In this document: positions 21,912 to 35,303 of the stretch, one piece after another
Layout: every line of letters begins with the position of its first letter
Numbering within the stretch: position 1 is the stretch's first letter
Source of the DNA: Berberis thunbergii
Lineage: Eukaryota > Streptophyta > Magnoliopsida > Ranunculales > Berberidaceae
Direction of reading: 5' to 3'
Assembly (NCBI GenBank): GCA_003290165.1
Contig: QNQO01000458.1
Coordinates: forward strand, 372,001-436,000
Length of the DNA: 64,000 nucleotides
The notes under the pieces: generated by a model
The model's input: only the letters and a program-made list of their open reading frames with translations
What the model was told of the DNA's origin: nothing
Database searches by the model: none
Position numbers and translations under genes: made by a program

Positions 21912-23219
21912 ATGGGTATCGATGAGCCCAAACAAGCTCTAGTCTTTGATGCCTCTGTTCTTCAGCATGAATTAAACATACCCAAACAGTTTCTATGGCC
22001 TGATCATGAGAAACCTTCCCCAAATGCACCTGAGCTCGCTGTGCCTCTCATTGACTTGGGTGGCTTCTTATCAGGAGACCCAATTGCTTCATTAGAAGCA
22101 TCAAAGATCGTCGGTGACGCGTGTAAGAAGCATGGGTTCTTTCTTGTTTCTAATCATGGTGTTGATTCGTCTCTTATAGCGGATGCACTTAAGTTTATGG
22201 ATTGTTTCTTTAACATGCCACTTTGTGAGAAACAGAGAGCTCAGAGGAAGGTTGGTGAATATTGTGGTTATGCTAGTAGCTTTACTGGAAGGTTTTCCTC
22301 TAAACTTCCTTGGAAAGAGACCTTCTCATTCCAATACTCTGACGAAGAAAAGCCTCCTAACATCGTCGAGGATTATATTCTTGGCAAGTTCGGTGAAAGC
22401 TATCGAGAATTCGGGTAACAACATGAATTTGATATGCTGCCCTGGTCTAATATCATCTTACCTTATTAATACTAATGTGAAATTTTGTTATCATGTTCAG
22501 GAAAGTGTACCAAGACTATTGTGAAGCCATGAGCAAGCTTTCATTGGGGATTATGGAGTTATTGGGAATGAGTCTCGGAGTAGGCAGGGAATATTTCAGA
22601 GAGTTCTTCCAAGGAAATGATTCGATAATGAGGCTGAACTACTATCCACCGTGTCAAATGCCTGATCACACACTAGGAACTGGACCTCACTGTGACCCGA
22701 CTTCATTAACAATCCTTCATCAAGATCAAGTTGGAGGTCTACAAGTATTCGTCGACAATCAATGGCACAACATAAGACCCAACTCTGAAGCATTCGTGGT
22801 CAACATAGGAGATACATTCAAGGTAACACTTTTATACCTACTCTACTACTAACACATACATGCATACAAAGTAGATTTAATAAGAAAAATCCCATTTTTA
22901 TTTTTGGTTTTTCTTATAAATTTGAAATGTGTTTTGTCTGATTCAGGCTCTATCGAATGGTCAATACAAGAGTTGCTTGCATAGAGCAGTGGTGAACAGA
23001 AAAGTGCCCAGAAAATCTCTAGCATTCTTTCTAAGTCCACAGAAAGACAAGGTGGTGAGTCCACCAGGAGAGCTAATTGATGAAGCGTACCCAAGGGTGT
23101 ACCCGGATTTCACATGGTCATCGTTGCTAGAATTCACTCAGAAGAATTATAGAGCTGACATGAAGACTCTTGATGCTTTCTCCAAATGGATTCAACAGAA
23201 AACAACTGAAGCAATATAA
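21912..23219 (+). CDS. GA20ox: Gibberellin 20-oxidase (three exons, 365 aa)
   Basis: This 2-oxoglutarate/Fe(II)-dependent dioxygenase of gibberellin synthesis oxidises C-20 of GA12/GA53-type precursors stepwise to GA9/GA20 in the cytosol. The exons are 21912-22414, 22501-22822 and 22947-23219 (503+322+273 = 1,098 bp). Both introns are GT-AG and sit at the positions usual for the family. Visible motifs are LPWKETFSF (132-140), typical of GA20-oxidases, NYYPPCQMP (214-222), iron ligands H231, D233 and H287 ([10 protein letters not shown] and CLHRAVVN), and R297-x-S299 (RKSLAFF) for 2-oxoglutarate. The length fits the family (about 370-385 aa) with a slightly short N-terminus. No frame damage is seen and splicing restores a single frame, so the gene looks functional. 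The paralogue number cannot be assigned. Confidence 0.96.
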
Positions 23220-25400
23220 CAAAATGGCAATCTCAATCAGTCCTTTCTATGTCGCAAGTCCTATCGAGGAAAGCGACATAGCTAGGGAAAACAGAGAGGA
23301 GGTGGGGTTGAGCATCTTGTTAATTAGGATGAGTGTAGCAACTAGAGAAAAGCCAAGAGCAAAACCAAAAGAAAAGCCAGTTTTCATCAGATGTGTCCTT
23401 GGATATTAGGCTGGTAGTGATGGACTACATGAAAAAGAACCCAAAAAAAAAAAAAAAAAAAAAATATGACCGAAGAGCAGAGCAAATAATTAAAGAGCTT
23501 AATATGAGCTCATATTTTTAGTTTTGTTTTGATCATCTCTAGACCAGACTAGAAGAGGAGCTTCATGATATAATCCATCTATGTAATCAGTCCTTTTTTT
23601 TTTCTTGTAAAAACCAAAGCAGATTAGACCCTAAACAGTTTAGAAAAAGCAAACTTTGAAATCTCTCTCTATCCATCTTTCTCAAACAAACAGTTTTGGA
23701 GATTTTTCTTGCAATTGTTTAGAGCTTTTGGGTTCCATAATTGGAACTTTTCAAAGTGGTAGTAAATGGTATTGGTTTGCTTAAACACCAACAGAGTACC
23801 ATTTGTTTTATTCACAATGCTCTAGTGCGCCTAGCTTTTCTTTAATGCACCACAAAAGGATGTTATTGCCTTAATAAAGTAGAAAATTAAGGTTTTTGCT
23901 TCTTCTTTTTTCTTTGAACCTCTATCACATTGCGTATATTTGGATTGAACCTCTACCCCTCTCTATATTTTCTCCAAATTCATGGAGAAAGGACTAGAGT
24001 TGACACTCAAATACTAGACACTCTCCCCATACACAAGAACCCGGCTGAATAGATTTTCATTTGTTAGCCATCTCTTCAAATTGTTTCATTACCCTACATT
24101 TTCTAGAGAAGTAAATCAACTAAATCAAGAGAATGTATAAAGGATAAACTCGAAAAATACAAAAATCACACTTGAAAAAAACTTAACATGAATACAAATT
24201 ACAAGCGCTTCCACCAAACTTTTTTGCTCTCTAATACTTTATAACCCCTTGTAAACAATACTAAAGAAATAAAGCTTGCATAAACCTATTGTCATCCATT
24301 AAACATAACCTCCTCCCCTAATTATTTCACCATCATTAGCGATTTATGTTAAGAAAAACTATAAAACATAAATAAAATAAAAAAAATTTAAAATCTTCAA
24401 ATCCATCCAATGTAGGAGCTTGCCTACCAATACAATTGTTTCGACTCACCACATGGATAGAATAGGAACACAAGAAAGTGCCAACGAGGATGCATAAAAT
24501 ATAAAGAGTTCAAGTTCATGAAAATACAAAACACATTTATATTTATGTTTTCCACACACAAAAATAAGTATAATATAAATATGGGGTACATAGTGTTTTG
24601 GAAGGAAGCCCACAAAAGGATTATTTTGAGAATATTATTGTATTATCCGTGAATGCACGTTTCATATAGCGTGTATTCGTGCCTTCGACATGTCACCCTA
24701 GTAGTCAGGTCGTATAACGGTACTGTGAGACTATAAATAAATGCTTATGGTATCCCGAACCACAAATCATGTACCCAAAAAACACAATACCCATCTAATA
24801 AATTCAAAATTCATCTAATTTGAGGAAGGGCAAAATATTATACTAATTTTTGGACATTATTTTTAAAAATTACACGCACTGATTTTGCTAGTCTTAAAAA
24901 TTCTTTATTTTTTTTCAACTTGGAACCAACTTGATGAGAATTTTCTACTATAGAGATGGCATTTTTGAAATATTTATGTTAGGGGTTTAGGTACAATTTT
25001 ACAATTAATTTTACAATTTCAAAAGGAACTAAGTTTAATTGTAAAATGTATGAAATGTAGAAGGCAAAATAAAAATTCAAAAGTTACATATAAGTATTTA
25101 GTTGTAATTTATAAATAATTGAGGGATTTCAAGTAAATTATGTTAAGAGCTTAGTTGTAATTAATCAATTTTTACAGGAAAATTGATTTTGATTGTAAAT
25201 AATCTAAACTTGAAGAGTAAAATTGTAAAAAAACTGTAATAGTGATTTTATTGAAAAATACCCAAATATCCTTTATTACTGTTAATCAACTATTGATTTT
25301 GCTTGTAAATATGAAGAATTGCCAAGGACATATTCAACATTTCAGAAATTGACAGACGCACATCCACTTTTGAATCCGGTTATAAAAGTAGATATGTTGT
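23220..25400. other. 3' flank of the GA20-oxidase gene and intergenic DNA
   Basis: No further gene is recognised. An A22 run lies at about 23443-23464. The rest is AT-rich. Confidence 0.45.
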
Positions 25401-25506
25401 CGTGGCGTTTGTCGTAAAATGAAGCAACATTCTATGCATGATGGTATTTTCTATATTTGTTCATATATTTATATAATGTATAAAAAGGGAGTGACAAGGG
25501 AGGAGA

Positions 25507-25543
<37 letters not shown>

Positions 25544-28508
25544 AGAAGAGAAGAACAACAATGACATTAACTTCCAACGATTGATTCTAATTGTGTGTGC
25601 CTTCACTTTGTTTTGGTGCAAAGTTGTGGGGTCTACTTGGTGACTAAACGACAAGCTCAACCCACATGTCCTTAAGAGCAAAGAGCAAACTCAACCCTCT
25701 TGTCGATATTCTATTTGGATCACCCATGTTCCCTTGCAAAACATATCATGTTTGAATTGATCATTGTCAAAAAAAAAAAAAAAAAAAAAAAAACTGATAT
25801 ATCTTAAAATTTCTAACTTAACAATATTATTAGGTCTCTAGATAATAATTGTATAATTTAGTTTCATTTGAGATGAAGGTGGTATATGTTTTTAGTTAAA
25901 AGTTAGCAGTCAGGAAGTCAAAACTAATCACCTCCTTAATGTTAATTGGTGTCAAAATGAAACAAACACCGAGTGATTGACTAACAGAACAAATAAATAA
26001 ATAAATAAATAAATAAAAATACCGTATCCAACTCCATATTAGGAGGATTTATCAAGATATAACCGGAGCAAAGACAATATATACGTTGAATATAATCAAA
26101 CTACACGAACTCATAAGCATAAGCATAAACATATTGACTTCTGGTGGCTGAGTGCCATTGATTCAACATTCGGTAAAAGATAATGATCTCCAGATCTATT
26201 GCACTAATCAAAACAGTACTCGTCTAGTTGAAAGCAAGTAGAGAAAAAAAATGTCCCACCCCATGGGAGAGGAAGGAAGAGGATGGATGGCCCCAGCCGC
26301 CGTGAGAACGGACAATAAGCCTCCCTAGCAAATGGCTTAGTTCCAAAAGGCCCGCATCACGTGGAAACGTTTTGTCTGTTGCTTTGTCTTTTGTACCGCA
26401 AGAAAAGAGGACAAAAGACTATCTTGGAAAAACGACATATCTTAGGATTATGTGCATGGATTGGAGGGAGAGAGGGTGGGCTCAGTGCCCCTTGCATTGG
26501 CCTTTGTCTTGGCCCCCACACCTCCACCCTATAAACTCCTTCCATCTATGTCTCCATCTCCATCTCCATCAATCAAAATACCTTCACCCACCTGCCAATG
26601 CCCCCCCTCCTAGTCCTGATGCAGGTCCAACCAATTACATTCCAACCTTCCCAATCCCTCCCTTATGCCTATAGGTTGTATTAGGGGTCCATCCATGATA
26701 TCCAATCTATTGGTAGCCAACAGCCATGTGTACCCTGCATGGCTTTTGGACTCACACTAGAAAAGAGAAGATCATTTTTAGGGCTTTGATCACATCTCCA
26801 TTCTCTATCTCACATCTCGAGGTCGAAGCTTTACTAGGGTCTGTTTGTTTGATTGGACAAGTTGAAAGATGGCGAAAATGGAAAATAAGAGAAAATTAAA
26901 ATGAGCTTATGCATCAAATTCATCGTTCCTTCCCGATTTTCAGCTCTTGTATGAAAATAAAGTGCATTTATGAGTATTTCTAACTTGTTAATGTCTTCTT
27001 TATATAGATATGCATGTGCAATTTAGTGAACATGTTAAAAAAAAAAAATTCATAAATTCTAATGGTGCTCTAGTATGTCAAACTGCAACTACACGCACAA
27101 GTTGAAGGGCTTTCATCTTTTGCCTTACTCAACTTCTTAATGATAAGATGAATAAGGTGCATCACTACAAATTAAAGAGAGGTACCATCGCCCTCAGAAT
27201 GAAAAGTAATGAGGCTAAGTCGCATTAACCCACCAACTTTACTAGAACATACAACACCTCAAGAAAAAGCTAGTTTCCTTCACTAATTATGGCATTAGAT
27301 TAGGCACTTCCACGAGCAGTGACTAGGAAAAGTTGTACAAAAATACATCCGAAAAATTGTCTCCAAAATTCATACATAATCATAAGAACTCAAATGGGAC
27401 ATACATTCCTACAACTCAAAAGTGATGCACGTGTCTTGTGCAGTTTGTGGATATTGGATTGGTGTCGATGAATCAATATATGTATATTTTTAAGAGGTCA
27501 CAACCATATACGAGTTCCAAGTACTGCTGCACCATGAAAGGACAATACACCCATTTGTGGGTGGAAGATAGATTAGTCTTCCAATTCATGAATTTATTAA
27601 GAATGCGAGAAGGAAGAAACAATGAATTCAATTTCTCTATAGCAGAACATATGCCTCTCAATCTAAATGTTTTGTCATCTCTTAGGTCTAACTTGAGATA
27701 ACTAGATAAGGTATGAGGTACAGTACACAAAAAATGCATTAAAAAATAATACTAATAATTGAAATATTGACGTAGGCAATGAAGTTGATTGAAAAAGGAA
27801 AATGTGAAAATTGCATGGACGCCACTGTCAATACATGGAAATTTGATCCATTCAATAGTATCCTATGGGGGATATGGCCAAATTTACTTGCAAAAAATAC
27901 TGCCAAACTAGCTATGTTGTCTTGTATGTTTTCCGGATGCAGAAACAGCATAATATAATCTGACATCGATCAAAGACGCATCCTCTATCCAGTGCATCAG
28001 ATCAGAATGAAACTCATATTTTCAAATACCACTATATGCTAACAGTACTAGGTGTTACTTGGCGGTATCTACATTTTTTTTTGGGATAATACTAGCCAGT
28101 AAGCGTATTCTAATAGGGTTTACTGGATAACGAGCTTAAATTACGGGTGTCTGCAGCAAATACAAATAGTCTTCCTACAAACAGAATAACTCCCTCCAAC
28201 AACATCCACTGCTACTATGCCAACAAAACCACTGTCAGAGTATAAAGAAAGATTGTACCTTTGGATTTTGATAATTGAAATAAACTGAACAATAATTGAT
28301 ATAAACGAAACTGCTGCTGATAATAATACTATCATAATCACATCAAATTTAACAAGGAGTTCTTTTTTTTTTCTCCTAACTATACATTGACATCTTTAAA
28401 CTAACTTCTTCACTTCAAAGAAGAGACCAACACTTTGTAGCTATCGATCTATGGACTAAAAATGTCTATTCCATTTTCCAACGGGGATGGCAACGGCACA
28501 GTTACGAG
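25401..28508. other. Gene-free interval with microsatellites
   Basis: A (CT)n run lies at 25509-25541, an A run at 25769-25791, and a (TAAA/AAAT)n run at 25991-26018. A GC-richer pyrimidine block at about 26460-26680 includes CTCCATCTCCATCTCCATC, reminiscent of a 5' leader, but I find no convincing coding sequence after it. Confidence 0.45.
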
Positions 28509-28614
28509 TCTAACTAATTGTAGCTCAGTTGGTCGGATATTCAATCTCTTTGTGAGCGGTCACAGGTTCGAGACTCAATTGTTCGGATTTGAAAAAAAAA
28601 AAAAAAAATCTAAC
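28509..28614 (+). mobile_element. tRNA-like SINE with poly(A) tail
   Basis: A pol III A-box (TAGCTCAGTTGG at about 28521) and B-box (GGTTCGAGACT at about 28565) are spaced as in tRNA genes. The unit ends in an A16-type tail, and TCTAAC flanks it on both sides (28509-28514 and 28609-28614). Similarity between the flanks extends a few bases further with mismatches. It lacks a tRNA acceptor stem, so it is a SINE rather than a tRNA gene. The decayed copy at 9752 shares its head. Confidence 0.72.
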
Positions 28615-30868
28615 AATTTGTAAATTTTGAAATGACCCAATCTGTCAAATGATAAAACGTAATTGAACTCTACTCACCACCAACCGTGAGGGTTGTGTGA
28701 TTCAAATTACCTAAACTTGCCATAATCAAAGTGAGCAAATAAAGAAAACCTGAGATTAGTGTAATGTCAATACTTTCATCAACCAATCTGAAACTAAAGA
28801 ACATCATTAAGTGGGACCCGGCACGCAATCAAAGTGAAGCAGTCCAGTAAAAATATGTGTAATAAGCAATGATTCTTTCATTCCACAAATGTAGTTTTCA
28901 TGCTGTTGAAAAGGACAAACATGTTGTTTCTTCTAACATTTTAATATTCCATTAAATGTGTCACTGTAAAAATCAATTATTGTATTTAGATAAAACTAAG
29001 AAGAAAGACAAAAGAACAATCAAATAAAATATCGGTAGAAAACAAAAGAAACAACAAAGCTACAATTCAAACGGTCACTCCCACCTATTTATTAAATCAA
29101 GCACCCTCCAATCAATCCCCTAATGTACACTTTAGGGTGCTAATCAATACTAGTTTATCACTATTGTCCTTCTCTAATAAACTACTTCAAACTAATCATT
29201 ATGATAATAACTATAAAATTAATAAGAAGAAAAAGGTTTGTCCTATTCCTCGTGTCAAGTCTTTGATGTCCAATAACTTACTCGCATTTGTACACACAAA
29301 CACATGCATAACACAACCCAACACAACGATGATTCCAAGGAAGGCCGGGAAAGAACAAAGAAACAAGTATACCATGCTTACCGAAAATTTATTTGATGTT
29401 GCCTTTATTTATGCACTCCCATCTTTTGTGCAACTAAAAGACTCATATGAAGCAAGAACTAGTTCCTACAATTTCCCAAGATCTATATCCTAAATATAAT
29501 TATGTATGAAAGTTACTGAAAACCTGTAATAATGACTCAGGAGCATACATTGTTTCCTCATCTCATCTCCATGAGAAATTCAAGATCCTAGGAAATCGAC
29601 CCAACCAAACCAGCGACCACACCGAAAAATTGAGTGTAGGATACGTTATTTAATCTTCTCCCATGGCATTCAAGACAAAACCAGTCCATTTAAATGGGTT
29701 TTGCTAGATGTATATATATATATATGTAGACCAATTTGTTTTTAAAACTTGAGCTGTATCAGCAACCCAAAGATCTACAATATACCTGCATGTGCCGTAC
29801 AGTCTTCTATCAACATGGATTGTTTATTAAATCGTAGCTTCTAAATCTTGTCTTATCATTAGCTAATTAACTTTGATGGATTTGGAATGTCTAGTTGACA
29901 CCTAAACCTTCCTACTGTTTATATAGTTGTTCTGGGTTTGGTTGTTTTTTCCGCTTGCATTCTAGGTATCCAAGGTTGCTGCACATGTACCTCGCTGTAT
30001 GAATAGTAAAACTTCTTTTCCATCTGTCATTGAAGTTAAACATCAAAAGCATGGAAACGACAAATTTCCAAGTTGGTTTAGATCAATCATCAAAGTACAT
30101 TTAATAGGAAATTTACAAGTTGGTTTGGTTCATTCAACGATTGAAGAGAAACAAATCTAAATAACAAGGCAGGTTTTGGTTTATCTGCGATTTTGTTGCA
30201 TTCACCCTCAACGACTTACAGGATCCGATGGCAAGAATTGTTGCTTTGATGTAAAGTCACGAGTCGGAATGATTAGGTCTAAATCATACTTTTTTATGCT
30301 TTGACAAAGGGTATGTAGATCAAAGTTTGATGGTTCCGCATTTGACAATCCAAAGTCCAAGGTTTGTACGTTACAATGTGACAAGAACTTTCAAGAAAAA
30401 TACCCACACCTTCGCGGGGTGGTAAAGTGAAGTCCGTATTAATCGAAGATTGGATTCGTTACAAATGGTATAGGAATCTACAGGCTTTGGGTCTCTTCCA
30501 AGTAATGTATACTTAGGTGGGCTGTTTTCACAAACTTAGCTTAGAGACTATATATGCTAAGAGAATAACTACTTTGTCCTTTGTTTCAATAATCTAGTAG
30601 AACTTTGAATCTCTCTCCAGCAAGTTTTGCTTGAGAAGTTCTCATAAAGTAGATATGCTGGGAACAAAATAATTGGCTTTGTCTAAATGTGCTTAGCTTT
30701 TAGTTTATAGTTTTCGGTTCTAAATGATTGATGTGTTGCAAGCAGCTGGCAACAGATCATTAAAATGGTATAAAGATATGTTCAAGATCTTGCCTTTAGG
30801 CTTTGATGCAGTCAAGATTTCTTAGGAAATCTTAATACCTTCGAATAAGTATAAATTTAATGTAGAAT
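28615..30868. other. Gene-free interval
   Basis: No gene is recognised. A + strand open frame of 118 codons at 29137-29493 is Asn/Thr/Ser-rich with no domain and is probably fortuitous. A short (TA)n run lies near 29710. Confidence 0.45.
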
Positions 30869-31055
30869 AACAACAATTCTAGGTGCCAAATGTGTGATGG
30901 CTCGATGGTTGAGCAGTGACGGGCGAATGGTATCGCTAGGTCACAAGGTCGAATCCAAAAACAATAAACAACAACGATTCTAATATGAGGTGGGAGGGGA
31001 TCAAGGGATAAAACAAAAAAAAAAAAATTAAAAAACAACAACAACAATTCTAGGT
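30869..31055 (+). mobile_element. tRNA-derived SINE with 16-bp TSD
   Basis: AACAACAATTCTAGGT is present at 30869-30884 and exactly again at 31040-31055. The 155 bp between them start with an A-box (TGGCTCGATGG at about 30899), have a B-box-like GGTCGAATCC at about 30948, and end in an A-rich tail (about 31010-31039). A long variable duplication plus an A tail is the signature of target-primed reverse transcription. Its sequence differs from the SINE at 28515, so it is a second family. The target is the left end of the foldback element continuing at 31056. Confidence 0.8.
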
Positions 31056-31195
31056 AGTCAGGCTTGGGCATTTTTACCCTTTTTTATAAATGATGTTCAT
31101 GATTGTATTTTAAAAAAAAATGGGTAAAATTGTAATTTAAAAAAAAAAAACCAACCCTGACCAAAAAAATGGCTGGCCTGCCTACTCAGCAAAAC
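31056..31195. mobile_element. Foldback MITE, split at its left end by the SINE
   Basis: AGTCAGGCTTGGGCATTTTT pairs imperfectly with the complement of the right arm (about 31160-31190, CAAAAAAATGGCTGGCCTGCC). The central ATAAATGATGTTCATGATTG and ATTTTAAAAAAAAATGGGTAA matches the loop of the element at 18361-18515. Its start, CAATTCTAGGT, is the SINE target and is therefore also found at about 30873. Confidence 0.6.
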
Positions 31196-34100
31196 TTGTA
31201 GAATAATGACCAAATTATATAATAATAATAATAATAACAATAATGATACCTAGACGATGATGTAGAGTTGCAAATTAGGAAGTATCTGCACCTAGGGGCT
31301 GATCTCAACTTGGTAGGGACATGCGCTAACATTGGAATTTGGGCTTAGGTTTTGCTTATGTTGGAGGCTTAGGGTTAAGCTTGGTTGAGATCCAACACGA
31401 GGTTTACTTTTAATATTCAAGAACTCTTTTTTTAGCCTGTTTCCCCAATCTATCCTATAATTTGGAAAATGATTGAAAACAGAGTTCAAACCAAGTACTA
31501 AATCTGTGTTATATGTTCAATAGTACAAAATATAACATAACTGGAACCAAATTATCCTAATCTTACCAGATGCGTCAAGCTAACACCAATGCAAGGTTAG
31601 GTTGGGCCTGAGTTGTAAGATTCAAATTTTAGATCCGTCTCAGGCAACCCTCAACCATCGTAGCAAACAAACAGTATGCACAGAAGCCGAGGAATTGAAT
31701 AACAGTCAATAAAATGTATTCACATACCCACCCAACATAACTATGATTCTTCTGATTGCCTGAAGAACTAAAAAAGTATATGCAATGAAGATCCTTGTCA
31801 GCTGACGAATCAACCTTCATAAGGTTAACATTGTAAATCTCTCATAGGTCGTCTCCAGAATTCCATTCTTCCACATGCAGTGAGGCACACCCTGAGAAAC
31901 AGTTGCCTAGAGCTGTGTGTATGAGCAGGTGGAGGTTGTGCTTGAGATAAAAACAAGCCTTTTACCCAATCCGTAATTTTCATTTTTAAGGCCTGGATTC
32001 TGTTTCTAGCTTCTAATGCAAGAAGAACTCGTAGAATCGTAAGAATTTGTTTATTTAGCATTAATTAATCCCGCCATGCTTGGGGAAGCTAAATGACCAA
32101 GTAATGAACCCTATAAATTATTTCTGGCATATTCATTTTACTCAAAACCACTGTCTTAGTACTGAAAACAAACTCCGTTAACAACCAAGAGCGACACGAC
32201 AGGGACAGAGAGGAGAAAACGTGACAGGGAATTGGCAGTGGTGGAAGCATTGGGAGTTAAGGACACGACTAAGAAGGGAGAGGGAGGCACAACAAACCTT
32301 TTGTGGGCTTACACAACAGAAGGTGGAAGATACTCCTGCCAGTTGAACAGATGCTCATTGTCCTGGAACCAAAGAAGAAAAGGAGAATGAACCTGCCAGA
32401 TCCTAGGCTTCAGGATGCGAAATGAATCAGGTTTGAATTGTAATTGTTTCAGCCTCAAACCACAATTGGTAATCTGTATTAAGCAGTGCAATTCAAACTC
32501 AAATCGACGTGAACTCATAAAAAAAGAGGTGTACAATCCATTGAGACTTTACATGTGCTAGCTGCAAGGTTTGTGACACAACAGATCTATTCTCAGACCC
32601 ATCAAGTTGGCAGGAAGCCAACAACCCCCTCTGTTACTACCCGAACAGAATAAAACTAACAGAAATATTTCAAATTCAGTAAAAGAAGAGACAGATGACC
32701 CAATATAAACTAAAGCCAAAGCCAGAAGGAGCTCGAACAGGAGAACCACAAGGTTCAATATGTCCTGCCATGGCATGCCTTGACCTGGCTCATCCATGTG
32801 CACCCATTTTCTGTGTTCCACGTCCATAGTGTTCCCCATAGGGAAACAAAACCGGTCCATCTTGCAGCACAAGGTTATACGTAAGTAAAGCAACTAATAT
32901 GAGATCTCAGTCCTCAAGATTTTACCTGATGTGGAACTATCGAAAAATAGAAAGGTCATGGACTACAAAACAAGTTAAAATAGTAAAGAAATACCATAGT
33001 AAAATATTAGATGAAAAACAACAGTCCCATACTAAGAAGTAGAATTCTTCAACCTTGGGAACAGTATTGGCAAGTCAGTGGTTGAAATGGAAGATAATAA
33101 GGCCTGTCTCAATCCTCTAATTTTGCATATTTAGAGAAAAAAAAAATAGAATATTTTTATTTCTTTTGAAGGGTTCAAATTCATTAATAACTGAAAATAG
33201 TTACAATGAAGCCCAAACGCAACAAACAAGAGAAATGAACCCCATTGTTTAAGCAGACAACAACAGCTTTAACGAAAAAATTACACAACACATTCATCCC
33301 CACCCTCTAATTCCAGTCCCAGGTCGGGGGGTTTAAACCCCGCACATCATCCGAGTTCAGCTTATCACCCTCCTCTTACCCCCGTCAAATTTGGAGGATC
33401 CAATTTCGAGAACACTGCCTTGAGCACATGACAATCACCTCTATCCTATGTTCTTAGGGGTGAGGCACCAAGGTCCACCATTAGCGGCTTGGCAAAGCAA
33501 GTAGCAGAGCTTTTATTGAAGTGTAGAAATTTTAGATTCTACTATTTCAAATTTTTAGTGTAAACAAATTAAGGTTGTGATTAAGCTGTTTGCATATGGA
33601 TTTTTCTTTACTTCTTTTTCTCTTTGTTCAAGTTACAATTCTATACCAAGGTGTCTTAGGAGCCTTGGTCATACTCGCCTTGACCAAGGTGTGGCACTAC
33701 TAGAGGTGTTAATCGTTTCGGTCGGTTCAAAATTGGACCAAACCGAATCGAACTGTAGATTCGGCTTTCAGTTCGGTTTCCACATTTTTCAAACAAAAAA
33801 ACAAAAACCGAACCAAACCGAGGTTTAAAAAACAAGAGGGGTGGGGTTTGGCTCAGTTTTTTCGGGTGTGAGAAAAAAAAACCAAAATCGAGCCTTGGAG
33901 CCTTCAGAACTGTGCCAGATACCCCGACTACGTAGCCTCTCTCACCATTCAAATGAGCCTCAAACCTCTCAAGAAATTTCAAGCTACATGACCCTTTAGT
34001 TTGAAAACCAATCTCACAATATCAAGCAGGCTCCTGGCCTTCGATTGCCTAATATGATTTTATTGCCATGCACACTGACCCCAAATCCACTTGCAGTTGA

Positions 34101-34954
34101 GGCCAAATTCTGTGAACGATCTCCTCGGGAAGTGCCTACTTCTACTTCCCGGGCAGACAAAAGAATGAACGTATCCCAAGTATCATCAAATAGGTGGTAG
34201 TCAATAAACAAACATGAGCTTCATTAATCAATTGGTCAAAAGCATTTGCTGTCGAGACCTATATTCCTCTAGGATTCAGCAGTTAATATCTGCCGGTGGT
34301 AAAATCATCCAGACTCAGAAGAGCAAAGCTAGTGACGATTTCAGTAAATCTTTGACCAGATAAAGTATGATATTGCATCACTCATAAAATCTCCCAGAGT
34401 GTAATGCCGCTGCAAACAACTTATAAAGAGCCCATAGATATCTTGTAGGCAAATCCAGTCTCCTTAATACTTATTTTTTGAGACCCTACTCAAAAAATCA
34501 AATACTGAAAAAACATACCGAAGAGATGCAACCCATAAAAAAAAGGACCCTAAAGAGTGATTAGGGTCTATACATATGTTGGCTAAGTCAACTAGACAAG
34601 TAACTTACAAATTAAATTTCACCTTTGAAGCTAAGAAAATATCAAATCTCCAATACAACAGTTGCAAGTTGTTCAATAACCAACTCCCTAATACCAATTC
34701 CCTCGTTCTTACATTTTCAACCTGATAACCCAACAAATAGGAAAGGATCAAAGTCCAAATAAGCTTCGAGGTTTCCCCAGTGGAGCTCTGTCTCCAATTG
34801 AAGGACCAAGTTCACCTCACACAGAGTTTTCTTTTGGTCTACACCTCCCCCCCCCCCCCACACCCCCACACCCCCACACACACACATACACACACAAAAA
34901 AAAAAAAAAAATGTTTCCACTCAAAAACTTTACAACAGGCCTAACAAGGCAACA
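31196..34954. other. Gene-poor interval with unrecognised open frames
   Basis: Several - strand open frames (31825-32061, 32309-32536, 32558-32893, 34014-34211) have ordinary amino-acid composition. The frame at 32558-32893 includes a hydrophobic segment (about 20 residues rich in L, V and A, near 32700-32760). I recognise no family, and they do not join by convincing splice sites. Sequence at 33701-33850 resembles a single hAT-type end (TAGAGGTGTTAATCG with CGGTTCGG-like arms) without a partner. A C14 run followed by CA repeats lies at 34847-34911. A lost or unannotatable gene in this interval cannot be excluded. Confidence 0.35.
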
Positions 34955-35303
34955 GGTAATTGCAGTGGAATAATCAACAAAACATTAAATCTCATAAATT
35001 TTAGGGTTCCTATGAGAGACCCTAATCACACAATAAAACGAAATAAACTACATCTTTATTCAACTCAATTCAACATCTAAACTCCCAAACTAGTTCTTAC
35101 AATGGCCAATAGTCTCTATTTACAATTGACCTAAGCTTGCTAAGAAAGTTTGCTAAACAAAATAGAAACCCTAACTTTACTTGAAATCTCTAATTCTATA
35201 TACAAAAGCAAAGCCTTAACCTACTCATGTTGGTCAGGCCTACTAATTAAATAATATTCGAATATTTTCTTATATTCTTATATGAATCATTATACTCCTC
35301 TCA
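34955..35303 (-). repeat. 3' LTR-like repeat of the small element
   Basis: This is the left copy of the direct repeat. It matches 36691-37029 in order over its length with many substitutions and indels, which indicates an old insertion. Confidence 0.68.

Noticed and set aside
29137..29493. 118-codon ORF on the + strand
   Set aside because: No domain, no splice context and biased composition in AT-rich DNA; treated as fortuitous.
33701..33850. Complete hAT element with TAGAGGTGTTAATCG end
   Set aside because: Only one end is recognisable. No complementary partner or 8-bp duplication was found.
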